Shown here one piece after another: positions 1 to 12,329 of a DNA stretch of 64,000 nt; within the stretch, counting starts at the first letter, position 1; each line of letters starts with the position of its first letter. The stretch comes from Pyrrhosoma nymphula (taxonomy: Eukaryota > Arthropoda > Insecta > Odonata > Coenagrionidae), in the NCBI GenBank assembly GCA_963573305.1, contig OY754329.1, positions 42,986,417-43,050,416 on the forward strand, given 5' to 3'. The notes under the pieces are model-generated. The model was not told the origin of the DNA. It saw only the letters and a program-made list of their open reading frames with translations, and made no database searches. The translations under genes and the position numbers were made by a program.

Positions 1-267
1 ACCTATTGGTGCAGAGAGAATTAATCGTTGTTAATTGTATGGGCAAATGTTTGTCATATTAACTTGAGAAAGAAGTTTTAAAACTAAACGAATGACACAT
101 ATCACAGTAATATCAAGATTTTATCGGCCAGACCATTTAAAACGCTAATACGCTTACTTAATTTCACGGCTCCGAATTGGTAAAAAAGTAACAGCATTCG
201 TAGTAACACAAAACTGCATCAAATAATGAAAAGGCCAACTATGTTTAAATCCACAGAGTATTTTATT

Positions 268-307
268 GGCACAACTAGTTTCAACGCTACCGCCATCATC
301 AGGTACC
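268..307 (-). ncRNA. Minimal type I hammerhead ribozyme motif
   Basis: Read on the minus strand, this 40-nt stretch fits the hammerhead self-cleaving ribozyme in every core element. Stem I is GGUAC (307-303) pairing with GUGCC (272-268), five pairs including one G-U. The core CUGAUGA lies at 302-296. Stem II is GGCG / CGUU with a GUAG loop (294-283). GAAA is at 282-279, and stem III is the self-complementary ACUAGU (279-274). The predicted cleavage triplet is GUU (275-273), with the cut before G272. The hammerhead fold is established for Penelope-like retroelements and animal retrozymes; that this locus is a solo relic of one is inference. The flank AGAGTATTTTATTGG and CATCATCAGGTAC resemble the repeat at 55.7 kb. 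No coding sequence accompanies it. Confidence 0.72.
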
Positions 308-3300
308 TTCTTCTACAAAGTTACGCCAGGACGGATTGAATTCACAAAACTGCATATTTTTGCCGAGTACATTTATTAAAAATTTTAAACTGTGAAACTC
401 TAATGCGCTACTCTCAAAAGAATGGATGAATGGCTAATGAAAACACTTTACTATCCGTAGCTTTCAGAAGATTATGCTGTATTGAAATAAATTAATTGCA
501 TTTAATTTGAAAAAATCAGCAGACGAAATAGCGTAACTTTGAAATAAATTAGGCGAGATGGCTTACTGCGTCAAATCGTTTCCCAAGTATTGACTCAATT
601 GTGTTAACTTGACGAGAAAAACTTGGTTATTTACAAATACATGCTCGGAAGTACCAAAATCAGCGATTGCTGACGTTAAAACAAAATTACTCAAGGAAAT
701 GGAGGATAAACCATTCATCTCCCAAAATAGAATTATTAGGAAAGGGAATAAATTTTATTATAGATTTAGAGTATATTTATTTTTTCGTAATATTTAATGA
801 AATTCTTGTGGCTATCTGATTAAAGCATCCGCATCACAGTCACTCTTTGCAAGAACACTTTCACCCTTCGCAGACGACACTAGGGCACTCTTGTTTGGAC
901 TTTAAATTCCCTACCCACTCCACCGTTAAGAGCCAAGCGTCCTTCAAATTTCATTTTAATAATAAAATGACTGAATATTCATTCTCTCTGATACGATGTA
1001 TGAATAGTTATGAATGGGTTAATTTAGATAATGCGAAAGCCCGGTTATTTTTCCTGAGGGAAAAGGTTCTTTTCACGCACATATCCATATCAAAAAAGGG
1101 AGGAAATGATGTTTACACAAAAACAGACGAGGAAATTGCAAATGTTACAAAAAAGGGTCCTTTTTAAATGAGAAATCTTATAAAGTCTGCTTCTGGGACA
1201 CCAGAATAAAAACTAATGTGTATCATCAGAGTGATTAAACAAAGGAATGGGAAATATTTAATGGCCATTTTTAGGAATAGTATATTTACAGGAGTTGCCA
1301 ACTATTAACTGTTACTCTGGCAAACTGCTAACGGATAACATTTTACAAAATTAAAGCTGCTAGTTTTATGAATCTGTATACGATGTCTTTCCAAAAAACC
1401 TGATTTTCAAAACTTTTTATGAGATGCAACTGGTTTTACAATTGATTTGACAAATTTTGACAGAACAGTAATAAATGTGAGCAACAGACTATGTAAGTAA
1501 TAATAAGATGCCATGTACGTACAAGAGACAAACATATGTAGTATAACAAAAGAGATAAGTATTTATTTTCGCAAAACATTTTAAAAACGTTAATTATTAA
1601 ACATAGATTCGTTGACTAAAATTCAGGACATTGCATAAGTAAATAGAACATATAAATGCGTTTTAAAAGGTAATTACTCGGGTATATTTACTACGGGGAG
1701 ATCTTCTTCTGATTAGATTCCAGGACGTGAAGTTTTGAAATACATACGGAACTGGAGCAGAATCCGTGGAATAATTGCATTCTGAATAAGGACCCAATTA
1801 GCGCCAGCAGCCAGAGAACAAACGACTTAGCAGGAAGTTAGTCACACAATAGATTGGGGATGAGTTAGGAAAAGACCAGGAGAGGAAAGCTGCACACAGA
1901 TAACGCGTAGATTCTGGAAGGAGCGATGAGCGATATGAGCGATTGAAGCGATGGGATAATAATTGGAGCAAGTGACGAGGGCTGCGGGTGAGAGACAGGA
2001 AAGTAGATATGGAAAAGAACGAAAAAGGACAGCGAGATAGATAAACGGCTTCGGTGGGTGCCCTCCAAGGGATTTCGCAGCTGGAAACTATACAAAGATT
2101 CAGGAGAAAATAATTAGCAATTAATAGTCAAAATCACTAGACCTTATATTAAAGTTGAAGGTGACGGGTTAGAATGCTGTTTTGAAGTGTCGAAAACAGT
2201 GTGATTTGAGTCTATAATACTGTAACAATTTTTTTGGGATTTATACGCATATTGTTCCTTAACAATGCGTGTTTAACAAATAGACAACGGTGAATTTTCC
2301 TTTCTAAGATGGCGATTTATGAGTTGCACATGAGTAAAACAAATTGTTTAAGAAAAATAAAGATCGCTCAAATTATTTACAAATGTTGCTGACGGGAATA
2401 ATTAATACCTGGCATGGTTGACATACACAAAAAATCAGTTTATTCACAAGAACTTAATTGAATATAATACCTATGAAACGCTTGAAAATTACTTTATGCC
2501 ACGGTGTATCACTTGATTAAAGTGCTCTAAATGTAAGGAAATTTATAATCATGAAAAAACGGTAACTGTACTAGGCTTCTGTAAATAATGGAATGGATGC
2601 ATGCACGGACACAAAATACAGTTGTGTCTATGAGACTCAGTGCGGCAGATTACTGCCACCAAGCTTGCATAGCATATGAAATGAAACTAACATATTTCAA
2701 CCGAGCTCAAATCGACAAAACTTTCGGATCGCAGATCAATAAGACGCTATGTGGTGTGTATGCAGCATTTTTAAAAATTACTAATGAATGAGCATCGTGG
2801 ATTCAGGTCATATCTTATCCAGCCAAAATTAATTTCTCCAAGGACAGATATCGGCACGTCCGAGGATCAGGTGATTTCTTTTACGAGTCATAGTGTCAAT
2901 AAAGTCTAAAAAGGGGATCAGGAAAAACAATTGTTTGAGTTGATTCCCTCTATAAGATTTAAAATAGGGAGTATGGAGGACAAAATAAAGTAATTATTTT
3001 CGAGAATTGGCATTCTAGCCATTATTCAGCCATTAATTGTCCAAGCACGAGGGCCTACTCTAAACGTGTTTACCTAAAGACTATGTATTTATCTCCAAAA
3101 TAATTTTTTTTAATAACAGATGAACCTTTCACTGTTAACATTATGTCTTCATGAATCTTGCATCCTAGTATCTTTGGATTTCTGCACTTTCTGATATTAA
3201 CTGGATTCTTACATAATATTTTTTCCAAAATTATAATATTATAATCATAATTAATTTTTTGCTAAGTACTAAATCTCCTCGTATATTTCAAATCTATAGA

Positions 3301-4205
3301 TCCTTTTATTTATGAATATTCAAATTCTTTGCATTCTTTTATTTTCCATTCTATGCTTTAATTTCCTGTGTAGAAATTGCAGTTATTATTATAAACGAGT
3401 TATGATAACTTAAATCAAATTAAATCCAGTGCACCTTAGAAGTAATATCCCTTTTCATGAGCTTGCTAGTTTAATGTAAATAATGAAATTAATATTCATG
3501 ATGACTAAATACCTAAACAATTAACATTGTGGCACCAATGGTTTGAATCTTTCCGGACTTTGTACAGAGTAGGCTCAAGAGTAGCACCAACATCGACGCC
3601 ATGGCTCCGGCTCCGAAAATCTCTCGACGGTTTTCTGTCGATACTCATCCCAATCAGGATACGTAGGAAAAAACAAGAAGAAGTCGTGAGACGAGGTAGG
3701 AAAACTAAAAGAGCTTTCGCATGGGCGGCTGGGAGAGACGGAGAAAAAGATGTTCCGAAGAATTCTAAATGATCTCATAAACAGGGAAGAGGAGTAATTA
3801 TGACTCGCAATGGAAGTTATTATTCCACTCGAATGAATGACTTAATTAATCGTTTCCGAGTCTTTCAGCTGAAAGAGACTACATAACACTACATAAAATC
3901 CTGCACATAGGTACTTTTAAGTTGCTCAGCGATCTTTCTTCGCGTTTTTTCGAGAACGGTGAGCGTGAGACTCGGTCTGAAATCTGCTGACATTTGTGGC
4001 CAAGTCTTGTAATTTCAAGTCATGAGAACTGGAAAAACTAGAGCTACAAATCTCTTTCGGTGAAAGCAGATTGAAGTAGCTTTTTCATGGATGATGAATT
4101 ATTGTATTTAATGATATATGCAGGAAATATATCAAAAACATGTTGGTGAAAATGTCGATTACAAGCAGGAAACTGGTAGTTTAATTATGAAGATATCAAA
4201 CTTAA

Positions 4206-4241
4206 ACCTTCTATGAATGAACATACCTTCTATGAATGAAC
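4206..4241. repeat. Short tandem duplication (two 17-bp copies)
   Basis: The unit ACCTTCTATGAATGAAC occurs at 4206-4222 and again at 4225-4241, separated by AT. It is a simple local duplication with no coding content. Confidence 0.8.
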
Positions 4242-5164
4242 CGCATACCTTTAATTACTGCAGCAGACGCAAGATTCTGGAGATTTTTAGCGAAAAATTA
4301 TGATGAGCATGACATTTACCCTTAGACTACCATTTATCCATCTACTTAGAACATATATGTCCCGTTAGTGGTTAAAGGGGAAACATTCGTCACTCTGATA
4401 AAATAATTGACCTTATATTTATAATTTAATTACATTCAATATTGAACTTTAACTATAGATTGTTTGACAAACGATTATTTAACTCGATTCACAAATAAAT
4501 TCTTCTTTAGATTTAAATTCCGAATAGCGATATTCACGAATATATGCGTAAATAATCCATAGGTAAGATGAAATAATAAATAAAACTTAAATAATCCCTC
4601 CTTATTGCCGCTGTTTCCTCCCCCTTTTCCTTTCCCTATCCAAATTCTACACTCCCATTACCCCTGCCTTCCATACTCTTGTCCTCAATCCCCCGACTCA
4701 AAGCACATTTTTTAATTAGAATCTATTTCACTCACTTGTTTACCTAAAAATGATGCAGTGACATCAAAACCTCAGTTTGAATAAAGTATTATTTATGGAA
4801 AATTTCTGCTCTATATGTAAAAACGATCCTGAATTACCATACGTTATCTTACGCCGAAATCTTCTAAATTTGTTTAATCTACAACAGTTTTTATCCCTTC
4901 CTCATAAGCGTTCCTCTCCAAACATATCACTGGAATATCAACGACGATGTTCAATCGAACTTGCATCAAGTGAGCTCATCATTACGTTGTTACATCCGGT
5001 CGTGGCTCTATACGCTGTAATGCAAATTACACTTAACATCATCCCATATCCGAGGCTGTAAATTGGGAATATCTGCTGTGAACAACATGCGGAGGGAAAA
5101 AATATCCCTTTCCAACCCCTTCTTCTCCGCCTGCTGCATGTTTACCAAAACCGCTCTTTCTTGT

Positions 5165-5290
5165 TTTTATCTCCCTCTCTCTCCGTCACCCCCTCATCAG
5201 CCCCCTTCGCAAACCCCATTCCACCATCTCCTTGCCTTTCCGCTCCAACTAACCACCCACCCGCCCACCCACCCAGTCACCTCTCTCAGA
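5165..5290. repeat. C/T-rich low-complexity tract
   Basis: This stretch is dominated by CCCTC, CCACC and CCCACC words on the plus strand. It opens long proline- and serine-rich frames in two phases, which are explained by composition rather than by a gene. Confidence 0.6.
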
Positions 5291-6576
5291 CGGCGAGCAT
5301 TCTCCCCCATGACACGACCCCTTCCCTTCGGAAACATCGAGAACCCTTCTCTCGTTCTTCTCCCTCAACCCTATACCGCCATAAAAATCTCCGTTCTACA
5401 CGGATACTCTCTCTGCCTCTTGAATCGCGAACAACACAAATCGGTTGGGAGTAATAAAAATTCTCCTTCCCTTAAGATGCTTAGGGTGGGGTTCATCCAC
5501 TCCGACGAGTATAGATTGCATCCGTGTTTGCTTTAAGAGGCCGTGGAGGGCTTCCGACGAAAAAAAATATTTGTATAAAGCCTCGTAAATTGTTCTACGC
5601 CACTTATCTCGCTTCTATGACCCCGTACGATCATGTATTCATGTGGCACTCAACTTCTATGTTAGTTTAAAATGGTATTGGGAAAGCAAATATACTGAGT
5701 TTTTTGCATAATTAATACTGATAATGATAGGTAATCTATCGGTTAATCTAGGTTTTAATAAAGTATAATATGCCAATACTATCTTTTATTACCTCAAGCC
5801 CTGGCTTTCTTGCATAGTTTCATTCTTAATCTCAGCATACGTCCTCCCACTCTTCATCCGATCCATAAAGGCAATTATTTTCTTTACCCTTCTCCCCTTA
5901 CCCAACATCATTCCCTTTATCACGTCCTTCAGCACTCCAATACCCCTCAATACTCGTTCAAACCACCAACCTTACTTCCTTCTATTCTTCTTTAGCAGTT
6001 TCCTATCCTCTACCACCATGCCGAGCACTTCCTCGTTCGACTTCCCGTCCATCGCACTAACTATATTCCCTTCCAAATCCACATCTCAAATGCCTCCAGC
6101 CTAAATCATCATGATAAAGTGAAATTGAGGTATAGTAGTTTATCCAATGCCCAACGTGTTCATACTCAAGAGTACCTGTCTTTTTACTTCAGAAATAATT
6201 TATTATAAAAGAAAGGAAATCATACAATTAATGTATCAAATCCCTTTTGTCGATCAGCTGAACGTGTGCTGGAGTCACCCGCTATGGGACTCATGGAATG
6301 AGGTAAAGTGATAAAATTCATACGATTGTAATGGAGTCCTAATGCCGAATTACTTATTCGCTTTTTCCGCGTTTTTAGAGTCAAAATTTACTGATGAAAA
6401 AGAAGGACTATTTGGTTATTAGGATCTTTTCCTCTCAAAGGACGAATAAAAAAAGGCTGAAAAGTAAATTTCTTTGATAGTGCCGAAATAATTGATGTAT
6501 TTCTTCTTTTTGTTTTCTTTTTTTACATTTATAGTGAAAATGTAGTGATTTTACAATGATAAAAAACCTATTGACA

Positions 6577-7513
6577 GCAGAAGGAGAATTGGAACATGGA
6601 GTATCCGTACATTATAAAAAAGTGGTAAACTTGAAAATCTGAAACTAGAAATGGCTAAAACGAAATTAGACATTTTGGGGATATGCGAAATGCGTTGGCC
6701 TGATGGCGGAGATTTTTGGAGTGGGGACTATCGCATTATTCACACTGGTACCATACAAAACAGGCCGGTCCAAGGAGGTGTTGGAATGATACTGAGCAAA
6801 GAGATGGGTGGAAGTGTAAAAGGATATGTACAATACAGTGGTAGAACGATCCTAGTCAAAATATATACTAAACCTACAGAGACAGTGATAATAGAAACGT
6901 ATATGCCCACATCAAATCAAGAAGAACAGTTAGAAGAAATATATGATGAACTGAACAACGCCATGAAAGGAATCTAAGGTGATGCAAACTTGTTTATAAT
7001 GGGAGACTGGAATGCAGTCGTAGGGGAGGGAACCGATGGAGAAGTGGTAGGCCCTCATGGACTTGGTAAAAGAAATAAACGTGGAGATCGACTTGTGGAG
7101 TTTTGTAACAGTAACCAGCTTGTAGTGACTAACACCAGCACCATTATAGACGGCGATACACATGGAGAGCACCTGGCGATCTCAACAGTTACCAAATAGA
7201 CTTCATTCTAGTCAAAAGTAGGTTTAAGAATCAAATAAAAAACTACATAGCATACGCTAGTCCTGATATAGATTCTGACCATAATTTAGTCATGAGTGAA
7301 TGCCAACTTAAGTTTAAGAAGTTGGAAAAGCCAAAGAAGCCCATAAATTGGAACCTAGAAAATCTAAAAAATGAAAACATTAGGTATCTATTCCCAGACG
7401 AAACAGACGATAATGTAGCTATTGAGAAAGATATGGATGTTGAAAAAAGTGGAGCAATATCAAAACAGGTATCTGGAATGCTGAAGAAGAGATCCTTGGA
7501 AAAAAGAAAGTAA
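6577..7513 (+). pseudogene. LINE APE endonuclease domain, broken
   Basis: The translation starts with RRIGTWSIRTL, where the family norm is TWNVRTL; the metal-binding Asn is replaced by Ser. An in-frame TAA follows, then EMAKTKLDILGICEMRW (from 6648) and QGGVGMILSK. A TAA at 6975 interrupts just before FIMGDWNAVVGEG, the conserved GDxN motif. A frameshift near 7160 is needed to continue into HTWRAPGDLNSYQIDFILV and then PDIDSDHNLVM, which carries the SDH catalytic signature intact. Such endonucleases nick target DNA to prime reverse transcription. With the Asn change, two stops and a shift, this copy cannot make a working enzyme. Family assignment is strong; exact clade is not. Confidence 0.85.
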
Positions 7514-8120
7514 TTAAATAAGGAGTGTGTTACTGATGATTTAGTAGCCATGATTGAACACAGAAGGAAACTAAAAAGGGTCACGACTGAAGGAGGTAGC
7601 AAAAAATATAAAAGAACTAAGGAATGCAATAAATAGGGAAGCAAGAAAGGCCAAATAAATATACTTGTAAGAGAGATGCAAATAAGTAGAAGACCACATG
7701 AAGGCCGGAAACCTTGAAACAGCTTACAGAACAGTGAAAAATTTCTTTGGAAATAGAAAGATAGCATGCAGTGCCCTACTAAAGCAGTAGAAAATGACAT
7801 TATTGAAGACGAAGCCACTTTAAACCACCATGATATAGGCGACAAAATTATGCGTGAGGAATTCAATCACGCAATTCAAGCCATTAAACACAAGAAGGCC
7901 TCTGGAATTGACACACTTCCTGCAGAACTGCAGAAACTGGTGGGTACCACGTATGATAAAGGGAAACTACCCGAAGATTTTAAAAAGTGTGTCATTGTAC
8001 CAAAACCCAAAATAACTACAGCAAAATACAACTGTTTCAGGCTGTATATGGTGGAAGTTCTCGATATTCGAAATGAATAAAGACACTTGGTAATATTCCA
8101 CAGATTTATTTATTTGACAC

Positions 8121-8151
8121 GATGCGTTTCACCACACTGTGGCATAATCAT
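8121..8151 (-). ncRNA. Degenerate hammerhead motif, left arm
   Basis: On the minus strand the core reads AUGAUUA (8151-8145) instead of CUGANGA. It is followed by stem II CCAC / GUGG with an AGU loop (8142-8132), then GAAAC (8130-8126). The hallmark stem II and GAAA survive, but the C3 and G8 positions are changed, so self-cleavage is not expected. Confidence 0.45.
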
Positions 8152-8409
8152 GTGCATGGTTCTTTGCTTTAGGTCAAGCATATATAGCTTTCCACCAAGG
8201 CGTTAGGGAGTGGGGGGAGGAGGGGGAAGGCTAAGGGAGGAGCGGAATGGGAAGAAGGAGAGACAAGAGGAGAAGAGTGCTTCTCTCTCCTTCTTTCCAC
8301 CTCCACCTACCCTCTCCGCTCCTCCCTTAGCCTTCCCCCTCCTCTCCCCCACTCCCTACGCCTTGGTGGAAAGCTATATATGCTTTACCTAAAGCGAAGA
8401 ACCCTGCAC

Positions 8410-8440
8410 ATGATTATGCCACAGTGTGGTGAAATGCGTC
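8410..8440 (+). ncRNA. Degenerate hammerhead motif, right arm
   Basis: This is the inverted partner of the motif at 8121-8151, with the same two core changes (AUGAUUA), the same stem II (CCAC 8419-8422, GUGG 8426-8429) and GAAAU before GCGUC. Sharing the same defects implies that the palindrome arose by inverted duplication of one already decayed copy. Confidence 0.45.
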
Positions 8441-9800
8441 GTGTCAAATAAATAAATCTGTGGAAGATTACCAAGTGTCTTTATTCATTATGAATACAGT
8501 AAAATGTTGACAACAGTATCTCACACAGTCTTATCCCTCACGCCTCTAAAATATTAACAAAAATAATACAGAAAAGAATAGAAGGAAAGATTGAGGACAT
8601 GCTCACTGAAGACCAATTCGGCTTCAGAAAGGGAAGAGGCACTCGAGAGGCGATCTTAGCATTAAGATTTATAATGGAAAAGAGACCTTGAAAGAACCAG
8701 GAGACCTTTATTGCTTTCATAGATTTTGTGAAAGCTTTTGATCGTGTGAGGTGGCAGCAGATATTACAGATTCTGAGCGAGATAGGAATAAAGTACCGAG
8801 ACAGTAGAATTATTTGGCAGATATACAAAGAGGAGGTAGCTGTTATAAGATGCGGTGAACACCAGAGAGAAGCTAAGATAAGAAAGGAGGTGAGGAAAGG
8901 CTGTTCCCTTTCTCCACTGCTGTTTAATGCATACATACAGAGAGCAATAGATGAAGCACGAGAAAGGTGGGAAGAAAGTGGTGGAATAAGTGTTCAAGGC
9001 AGACAGATTGATATGTTACGATTTGCTTATGACGTAGCCGTATTAACAGATAGTGAAGAAAGCTTATCAAACATGCTGAGGGTGTATGAAGCAGTTAGTA
9101 AAAGATTCAACATGAATATCAACGGTGAAAAGACAAAGATCCTTGTCATGAGCAGGAGAAGAGCGGACGCAGAAGTCATGCTTAATGGTCAAAGACTCGA
9201 TGCAGTACAGGAGTTCCAATACCTAGGGAGCAAAACAACATCAGACGGAGTTAGTGCCAAATATCTCATCAGCAGGATTAATCAGACCAAGGCAAGAATA
9301 ATATTTTAATAAGAAGAAAGGGCTCTTAACTTCCAACAACATTAATTTGCGTTTAAGAAAACTCTTACTCAAGACATTTATGTGGTGTTTTGTTTTATGG
9401 AAGTGAGACATGGACACTTGGTACGAATGGAGGAAAGAGAATAGAGGCCTTCGAGATGTGGTGCTACCGGAGAATCTTTAAAATATCTTGGGTGGAGAAA
9501 GTGACTAATGAAACGGTACTACGTTGATCTGATGAGGTGCCATGTCCGTGGAACAAAATGAGAAAGAGACGAGACATCTAGATAGGCCACATTATAAGAC
9601 ATGAGGGGCAATTAGGAACCATTGTAGAGGGTTTAATTCAGGGTAAAAATGCGAGAGGTAGACCCAGAAGGGAATATGTCAAACATATTGTAGACCATAT
9701 GGGCTGCCATTCTTACTTGGGGTTGAATAGCTTGGCTACAGATCGGGCCGTATGGAGACGGAAAACGACTGCTGCAATCCAATCTACGGATTCCTGACCA

Positions 9801-12329
9801 GGGAGTGAAAATCTACTAACAAACGTATTTCGGGTCGGATATTGATTGCATGCGAAATGAAAGAGAGGAATTAATAATAAAGTATATACATAGAGTCAAG
9901 TATGAGTTACTTGGGGTAATGGCTCTAAAGTCGATATTCGTCGTTTACTTTAAGGGTGGTTCGTTGCTTTCAAGGAAATCGTCGGATCGTACGTTAGTTT
10001 CAAAGTTCCCCACATATTCCTAGATGTTTTATGAAATTTTGAATTTTTCTAGGCAACCCGATTATGTAACCAACGGGTTTCAGAAAACGAGAGATAGGAA
10101 GTACGGTTTTTTATTGTTTTGATTGCTTCGTGTTCACAGAAACAAATATCACTTCATGCATATGCATAGTTTTTTAATTTGTCGCTGTTTCAAAATGCCT
10201 GTAAATCGCAGCCGTAAGGATTGCAAGCGATGGACCAAAAGTAGCGTTCCTTAAGTTTAACACTAATTTCCTTTTTGTTTTATTTTGGCAGCCCGGTGGT
10301 GACTAAAAGTGTTACATTAACAACTTGGTGCCTTTTCTCAAGATGAGCGAAATAGGCAGAAAACAACATTATAATTAGCTGACATTTAGCTCACAAAGAA
10401 AATAAGTTGAAATCTTAATATCCTGTAGGACGACATGTGATCGGAAATACATCGCGTGAGATACAAGAGGTACTCAATGCTTGACGTCGAAATTTATTAA
10501 CGCTATCGTAATAGACAGATATGAACATTTTGCTCAGATAATAGAATTTAATATATGGTGTAAAAAACTAGTTCCCTCGAATAAATCAAAATGTATAAAA
10601 TGCAATTATTCGGTGAGTTCTGTTCGGATCCAATACACTGGGTTTCCGCCTTTGACCTACCAATCGAGGGAAGTTTGCGGGGGGCATGGTAGGAGGTAAA
10701 CCCACAGAAGCCCGCACTGAATGTCAAACCACAAACTCTATTGAGCCGCACGTTAAAATCAAATGCCAATTTTCCGGTGATTAAGGGCGCGGCCTCGCCT
10801 AGCATAAGGTCCTTCGCGGATTCATGAAGAGGAGCGGCGACTGCGGTCTACGTAATCCTTTTTTAATTACCTCCTAAAGCGATGAAAATAATTAGCCCTA
10901 TTTTGTCGGGAGCTCGCAGCTAAACCAGGATTTGGATGCAAAAGCAATTGACCAGTATTTTTGTACGGACTGGCAGGATCGAAGTGGAAGGTGACAAAGC
11001 GTACGATCCCTTCTCAAACACGCTTCAATGATAGATAAAATTTTCCACTATGGCACAGCTGAAACTGATGGCACAATATGCAAGCTCATTTAAATCAGTC
11101 ATGAATGATATACATGAGGATTAATAGTTATACATAAATAATTATCATTTCTTACATTATTAATTAAATTTGGGAGTAGATATAAAACCATGAGTGTCAT
11201 TGTGACTCAGTATTTCCTCTGGCATTCAAAAATTATGTACACCTAAGGAAATACTGGGGCACTTACATCCATTTATCTACATATTTATTTCTAAATAATG
11301 CTACTTTTATAGATTGTTGCATTAAACATTATTTCGTTTTCCTGAATTATAGGATATTTTCCTCTGAAAACTTTGATGTATTCTTTATGGAAGCAAGCTT
11401 TCAAAGAACACTTGGACGAGCATACTTTTTTCGTTTGGGCAAAGAGATAAAAATAGGAAGGTAAAATGCACCAAATACTACAACATAATGTATAATATAT
11501 ATATATAAATATGTTACACATTAGATCTACTCGATAATGAGTAGGTGTTAATAAACTAATAAGTGTACGCGTCATGTTATAATCCTTCACCTTTGAATAG
11601 AGTCTTTATCCATAATCTAAGCTTATTTTCCTGCATAAATGTTTGAAATTGTAATAACCTAGGATAGGATAGCTAACATTTGTATTTTCGAAAAGTGTCC
11701 ATTCCCCTTTAACAAGAGCTTATCATTCGATGTACCACATCACGCTAATGTGTGTTAAAATAGGCAATCGGACAAATAAAATGTATCAGTTGTGCAGTTA
11801 ATGCCGGAGACGAAGCCATAGGTATAAGTAGCGGTAATGTCACGGTACCATAATGGTTGATCTCGAAAAATGCAAGATGGAAATCCTTCCGAATAACAAA
11901 GCACTACCACCTTTTTTCTAGACTCCAGTCGCGTGGTTTCTTTGACGGGCAATATTTATCCTTCCATCCTTGAAGCTCCTTAAAATGGAAAACATTGTCC
12001 TCAAAAGAAACCACTCGACGGAAGTCCGGAAGAAGATGGAAGCTTTAAGGACATGTACCAGAAAACTTCAAGATAACTCGAAGAACTAATTATTTTATTC
12101 ATGACATTTATAGTCAAATTTTGCAAGATAGCCTTGAAATGTGAATCAGCTTTTTCAAAAAAAAAACTTCCTCACTTTCGTTCATTGTGACTCTACTATC
12201 CTAACTCTCATCATCATGCAAATCTATGTAACCACCTATTCTAAAAGATGCAAATGGCCAGAGCTTTCGGACAACTTCTCAAAGAGTAAAGAAAGCCACT
12301 TTCTAAGGGTAACACCGGCGAAGGTAAGC
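9801..12329. other. AT-rich stretch without a recognisable gene
   Basis: Only short unrelated frames are present. There is a mildly GC-rich patch at about 10620-10850 with no domain, and a short TA-rich run at about 11490-11510. Confidence 0.5.

Larger units (their letters stand above)
308..6570. other. AT-rich stretch without a recognisable gene
   Basis: No open frame here gives a recognisable domain; the longer frames (for example 3527-3772 with an overlapping antisense frame, and 5063-5536) are low-complexity or begin without ATG. What is visible is AT-rich sequence with a C/T-rich low-complexity tract at about 4610-4690 and 5165-5290, and a short tandem duplication at 4206-4241. No transposon termini were recognised. 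Confidence 0.5.
8065..8496. mobile_element. 432-bp palindromic fold-back element inside the LINE
   Basis: The left arm starts TATTCGAAATGAATA then AAGACACTTGGTAAT. The right arm is its inverted copy, ending ATTACCAAGTGTCTT then TATTCATTATGAATA. Arms of about 200 bp pair almost throughout: TTATTTATTTGACACGA, ACCACACTGTGGCATAATCA, AAGCATATATAG and CCACCAAGGCGTTAGGG all recur inverted. The centre is a purine-rich / pyrimidine-rich mirror around GAGAAGAGTGCTTCTCTC (about 8267-8290). The outermost 15-mers match at 12 of 15 bases and may be target-site duplications or merely the palindrome edge. About 40 bp on each side also departs from LINE coding, so the true ends may lie slightly farther out. 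Each arm carries a degenerate hammerhead motif. Confidence 0.8.
7766..9308 (+). pseudogene. LINE reverse transcriptase domain, interrupted and mutated
   Basis: The domain begins with EEFNHAIQAIKHKKASGID and LPEDFKKCVIVPKPK, typical of the RT N-terminus, and is cut by the palindrome at 8065-8496. It resumes with LIPHASKILTKIIQKRIEG (about 8530) and TEDQFGFRKGRGTREAI. A TGA follows at about 8690, then FIDFVKAFDRVRWQQIL. The catalytic box reads RFAYDVAVLTD (around 9022-9050) where the family has F-A-D-D; the first aspartate is a tyrosine (TAT). The 193-residue frame 8728-9309 is the longest intact piece. Reverse transcription activity would be lost by the Asp change alone. After 9309 the C-terminal domain continues in shifted frames (GLLTSNNINLRLRKLL, KRIEAFEMWCYRRIFKISW, REYVKHIVDHMGC). 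Confidence 0.87.
6575..9800 (+). mobile_element. Decayed non-LTR retrotransposon (LINE), endonuclease plus RT
   Basis: A nearly complete but dead LINE of the kind whose endonuclease is often labelled 'craniofacial development protein 2-like' in insects. In order it shows an APE-type endonuclease (about 6577-7300), a connector, the reverse transcriptase N-terminus (7766-8040), an inserted 432-bp palindrome (8065-8496), the rest of the reverse transcriptase (about 8530-9308) and a C-terminal domain ending near 9797. The frame is broken repeatedly: stops near 6613, 6975 and 7514, a frameshift near 7160, a stop at about 8690, and shifts after 9309. The clade (RTE-like is my guess) is uncertain. 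The 5' end is not defined and no poly-A tail or target-site duplication could be fixed. Confidence 0.85.

Noticed and set aside
5063..5536. 157-residue proline/serine-rich frame
   Set aside because: The frame results from a C/T-rich tract that also opens another phase; there is no ATG support or domain.
7243..7866. 207-residue minus-strand frame
   Set aside because: It is exactly antisense to the decayed LINE coding region and has no domain of its own.
9520..9570. CTGATGAGGTGCCATGTCCG followed by GGAAC, hammerhead-like
   Set aside because: It lies within LINE C-terminal coding sequence, lacks a paired stem II of matching size and has GGAAC instead of GAAAC in context; coincidence.
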